A DNA stretch of 36,505 nt, taken from contig JABMNN010000020.1 in the NCBI GenBank assembly GCA_013204545.1, forward strand, positions 1 through 36,505. Direction: 5' to 3'. The position numbers were made by a program, and so were the translations under genes. This DNA comes from Chloroflexota bacterium. Lineage in GTDB: Bacteria; Chloroflexota; Dehalococcoidia; Lucifugimonadales; Lucifugimonadaceae. The notes beneath the pieces are model-generated. The model did no database searches, had not been told where the DNA came from, and was given only the letters and a program-made list of their open reading frames with translations. Positions 34,670 through 36,505 of this stretch are shown here, piece after piece; the stretch's first letter is position 1, and each line of letters begins with the position of its first letter.

Positions 34670-35419
34670 GTGACTACGGATTCTGTAGCAAAGAAGAACA
34701 TCAAAGTCTTGATGGTTGATGATCACGAGATTATGCGTCAGGCATACGGTATGTTGCTAAACACTGACCCTGATATCGAAATTGTCGGGTTCGCCGGTGA
34801 TGGTCAGGAAGCGCTGGTGCTCGCTGACACGCTTGGCCCGAACGTGGTAATCATGGACGGTCGAATGCCACGCTTGAACGGTGTGGACGCAGCCCGAATA
34901 ATACGGGAAAAGCATCCTGATATGGCGATCGTTCTGCTTTCGGCGTTCGACGACGACGAATTCGTTAGAGAATTCCTGAAAGGCAACGTTCGCGGCAAGG
35001 CATACTTGCTCAAGCAATCGCTCCAAAGCCTGTCTGACCTTGTTCAGGCAGTGAAGGATGTCGCTGAAGGCAAGACTTACCTCGCAAGCGAGATAGTAGC
35101 GAAACTCGCAGGCACTCAAAACAGCCGAGAAAGCCAGTTCCTCTCAGAACTGACAGAGCGAGAACGTGAAGTTCTTGATTGTATGGCTCGAGGCCTATCT
35201 AACGCAGCGATTGCTGAAGAACTGTTCATCCAGCCCCGAACAGTTGAACGACACATAGGTTCGATCTTCTCGAAGATGCGCCTACAACCCCAACCAAAAG
35301 CCCATGCGCGAGTTCAGGCGGTACTTGCTTATCTCTCTGACACAGGGCGACTAAAAGAGGGTTCGAAAGCCGGTGAAGGCGACGGTTCAATGATTGGCGC
35401 TATCGGAATGATGCGGTAG
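34670..35419 (+). CDS. NarL/FixJ-type response regulator (REC-LuxR)
   Basis: A 249-residue transcription regulator. I chose the GTG at 34670 because TGAGGAGG (34657-34664) lies five bases ahead; an upstream GTG at 34652 gives six more residues and no better site. The receiver (about 10-130) has the acidic residues of MVDDHE, phospho-acceptor D63 (VIMDGRMP), S91 in place of the usual Thr, and K115 (LLKQS). The C-terminal LuxR helix-turn-helix runs about 158-206 (LTEREREVLDCMARGLSN, AAIAEELFIQPRTVERHI). The tail is Gly/Ser-rich. It follows the degenerate kinase, with a 62-base gap, and probably completes the cassette. The terminator at 35484 closes this transcription unit. Confidence 0.93.
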   Translation: MTTDSVAKKNIKVLMVDDHEIMRQAYGMLLNTDPDIEIVGFAGDGQEALVLADTLGPNVVIMDGRMPRLNGVDAARIIREKHPDMAIVLLSAFDDDEFVREFLKGNVRGKAYLLKQSLQSLSDLVQAVKDVAEGKTYLASEIVAKLAGTQNSRESQFLSELTEREREVLDCMARGLSNAAIAEELFIQPRTVERHIGSIFSKMRLQPQPKAHARVQAVLAYLSDTGRLKEGSKAGEGDGSMIGAIGMMR

Positions 35420-35483
35420 GCATCTCCCCTGTCTTATCAAGGACTAGTTCTAGCTACAGTCGAAATAGACCTCTCAAACACGC

Positions 35484-35514
35484 AAAAGCCTCCTGTCCAC
35501 TCCAGGAGGCTTTT
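35484..35514. terminator. Bidirectional intrinsic terminator
   Basis: aaaagcctcctg (35484-35495) and caggaggctttt (35503-35514) are perfect 12-base arms around a 7-base loop, with a T-run at the end on both strands. It lies between the convergent NarL-type gene and the minus-strand SDR region, and would end both transcripts. Confidence 0.9.
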
Positions 35515-35540
35515 GTGATTAAAAGTCGAGCATGCAGTGC

Positions 35541-35690
35541 CTAGTTAATTCGTACACTGGTTTCTTTTGCGTGCAGTAATTCCGTCACAATTTCCGGGCT
35601 CTCAGTCAAATTCAGCATGATCTTGGCAGCAAGATGTAAATTGAATCCGCAAGTTCAACCGACAGCCACGGAACTGGCCTCACAGAGCAC
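35541..35690 (-). other. Tiny UGA-containing frame after the SDR gene; possible small selenoprotein or gene remnant
   Basis: Directly after the SDR stop (TGA-GTG) a 49-codon frame runs to TAG, interrupted by one TGA at 35657-35655. Around the TGA it reads AVGUTCGFN, then LHLAAKIMLNLTESPEIV, which looks like real protein. A stem AUCUUG-CUGC-CAAGAU begins 19 bases after the TGA, near SECIS spacing, though its loop does not start with G unless the top pair is open. Equally it may be a decayed gene end. The ATG inside gives only 25 residues. I do not assign a function. Confidence 0.3.
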
Positions 35691-36461
35691 TCACCAAGCG
35701 ATTTCACCGCCGTCGATCACCAATTCTGCTCCGGTTACCCATGCTGCTTCGTCTGACGCTAAGTAGAGAATTCCGTAGGCAATATCGATTGGCAGACCGA
35801 GTCTGCTCATAGGCGTCATCGCCAAACGGGCATCACGAATCTCCTTCTGGGAATGAATATCGAGAGTCATAGGTGTATCTGTAAATCCGGGGTGAACAGA
35901 GTTAACTCGAATATTGTCAGAAGCGTACTGAACAGCAGCTGCCTTACTAAACGTACGCACAGCACCTTTTGAAGCGTGATACGCGGCGCCTGCGGGCGAG
36001 CCCACAATTCCGAATATCGACGAAACGTTCACGACCGATCCGCCACCGTTTTTCCTCATGGCGGGAATTGCTGTCTTAGTGCCAAGCATGACCGCTGTCG
36101 AGTTCACTGCGAAAACCGTGTTCCAGTTCTCCACGATCGTGTCCTCGACCATCGCCCTACCCATTGCGCCCGACATTCCAGCATTGTTCACCACAATGTC
36201 GAGTCGGCCCCACTTGGTCATCATCTCATCGACAACCTCGATCCATCGACTCTCCTGAGTGACATCGAAGTTGTGAAAGCGCGCTACCTCTCCGTTCTGG
36301 TTCAGTTCAGCTTCTAGTGTGTTGCCTATATTGTCATCGATATCGGCGATAACGACCCTTGCACCTTCTTGTATGAACAAACGTGAAGTGGCCTCACCAA
36401 TGCCCGACGCTCCGCCCGTTACTATTGCGGTTTTTCCTTCAAGACGCTTGCCTGATGGCAT
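35691..36461 (-). CDS. Short-chain dehydrogenase/reductase (classical SDR)
   Basis: A 256-residue NAD(P)-dependent oxidoreductase of the classical SDR family. The cofactor motif is TGGASGIGEATS (15-26), preceded by KTAIV. An Asp at the end of strand 2 (VIADIDD) suggests preference for NAD over NADP. NNAGMSG (about 91-97) stabilises the fold, and the catalytic Ser-Tyr-Lys is in NVSSIFG and YHASKGA. The end IDGGEIAW is the usual SDR C-terminus. The substrate, a secondary alcohol or ketone, is unknown. It is followed on the same strand by the tiny UGA frame and the terminator. Confidence 0.93.
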   Translation of the reverse strand: MPSGKRLEGKTAIVTGGASGIGEATSRLFIQEGARVVIADIDDNIGNTLEAELNQNGEVARFHNFDVTQESRWIEVVDEMMTKWGRLDIVVNNAGMSGAMGRAMVEDTIVENWNTVFAVNSTAVMLGTKTAIPAMRKNGGGSVVNVSSIFGIVGSPAGAAYHASKGAVRTFSKAAAVQYASDNIRVNSVHPGFTDTPMTLDIHSQKEIRDARLAMTPMSRLGLPIDIAYGILYLASDEAAWVTGAELVIDGGEIAW

Positions 36462-36505
36462 TTTGATTTCCTTATTAATCCGGTTGAACGATAGCTAATC
36501 GATCA

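Noticed and set aside
1-36505. tRNA or rRNA genes, CRISPR arrays, insertion sequences
   Set aside because: The intergenic gaps were read by eye and none shows these; nearly all gaps are under 300 bases.

Overview
The window looks like a chromosomal piece of a marine Chloroflexota bacterium, most likely of the SAR202 group. This is an inference from gene content and protein style: a T-box before valS, an actinobacterial/Chloroflexota-type ValRS, a doubled ThyX-like protein, an enolase-superfamily gene and an RraA-like gene among housekeeping genes, and many GTG/TTG starts. I could run no database search. No rRNA, tRNA, CRISPR array, insertion sequence or phage gene was seen.

Layout. Positions 1-7640: the end of a DHA2-type exporter on +, meeting a minus-strand run read as pdhA-pdhB-rsgA-E2-thyX-like. 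Positions 7759-14002: folD diverges from a plus-strand cofactor block (acpS, nnr, coaX, coaBC) followed by a small unknown gene and an RraA-like gene. Positions 14095-17160: valS with a complete T-box leader. Positions 17182-25283: a long minus-strand run, read from high to low coordinates as a selenoprotein ArsC-like gene, a small zinc-ribbon gene, an enoyl-CoA hydratase, prs, secA, a PolX-like gene and an unknown gene. Positions 25397-28910: an MFS transporter, ispH and a frameshifted enolase-superfamily gene. Positions 29018-35419: a minus-strand MFS exporter, then plus-strand DUF192, a long iPGM-like phosphomutase and a three-gene signalling cassette (GntR-REC fusion, degenerate histidine kinase, NarL-type regulator). 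Positions 35484-36461: a bidirectional terminator, a tiny UGA-containing frame and an SDR dehydrogenase.

The most interesting item is at 24936-25283 on the minus strand. No single open frame shows it, because an in-frame TGA sits exactly where ArsC-family proteins have their catalytic cysteine (U-S-T-C instead of C-S-T-C). A stem-loop follows at the spacing expected of a bacterial SECIS element. I read it as a selenocysteine-containing ArsC/Spx-family thiol oxidoreductase that ordinary ORF calling would miss.

Several other proteins keep a fold but lack canonical catalytic residues. PolX has lost all three polymerase carboxylates but keeps every PHP nuclease ligand. The ThyX-like protein has its signature split between two halves. 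The histidine kinase keeps its phospho-acceptor histidine but has a ruined ATP-binding domain, and lies between a GntR-REC fusion and a NarL regulator, which suggests a phosphotransfer cassette.
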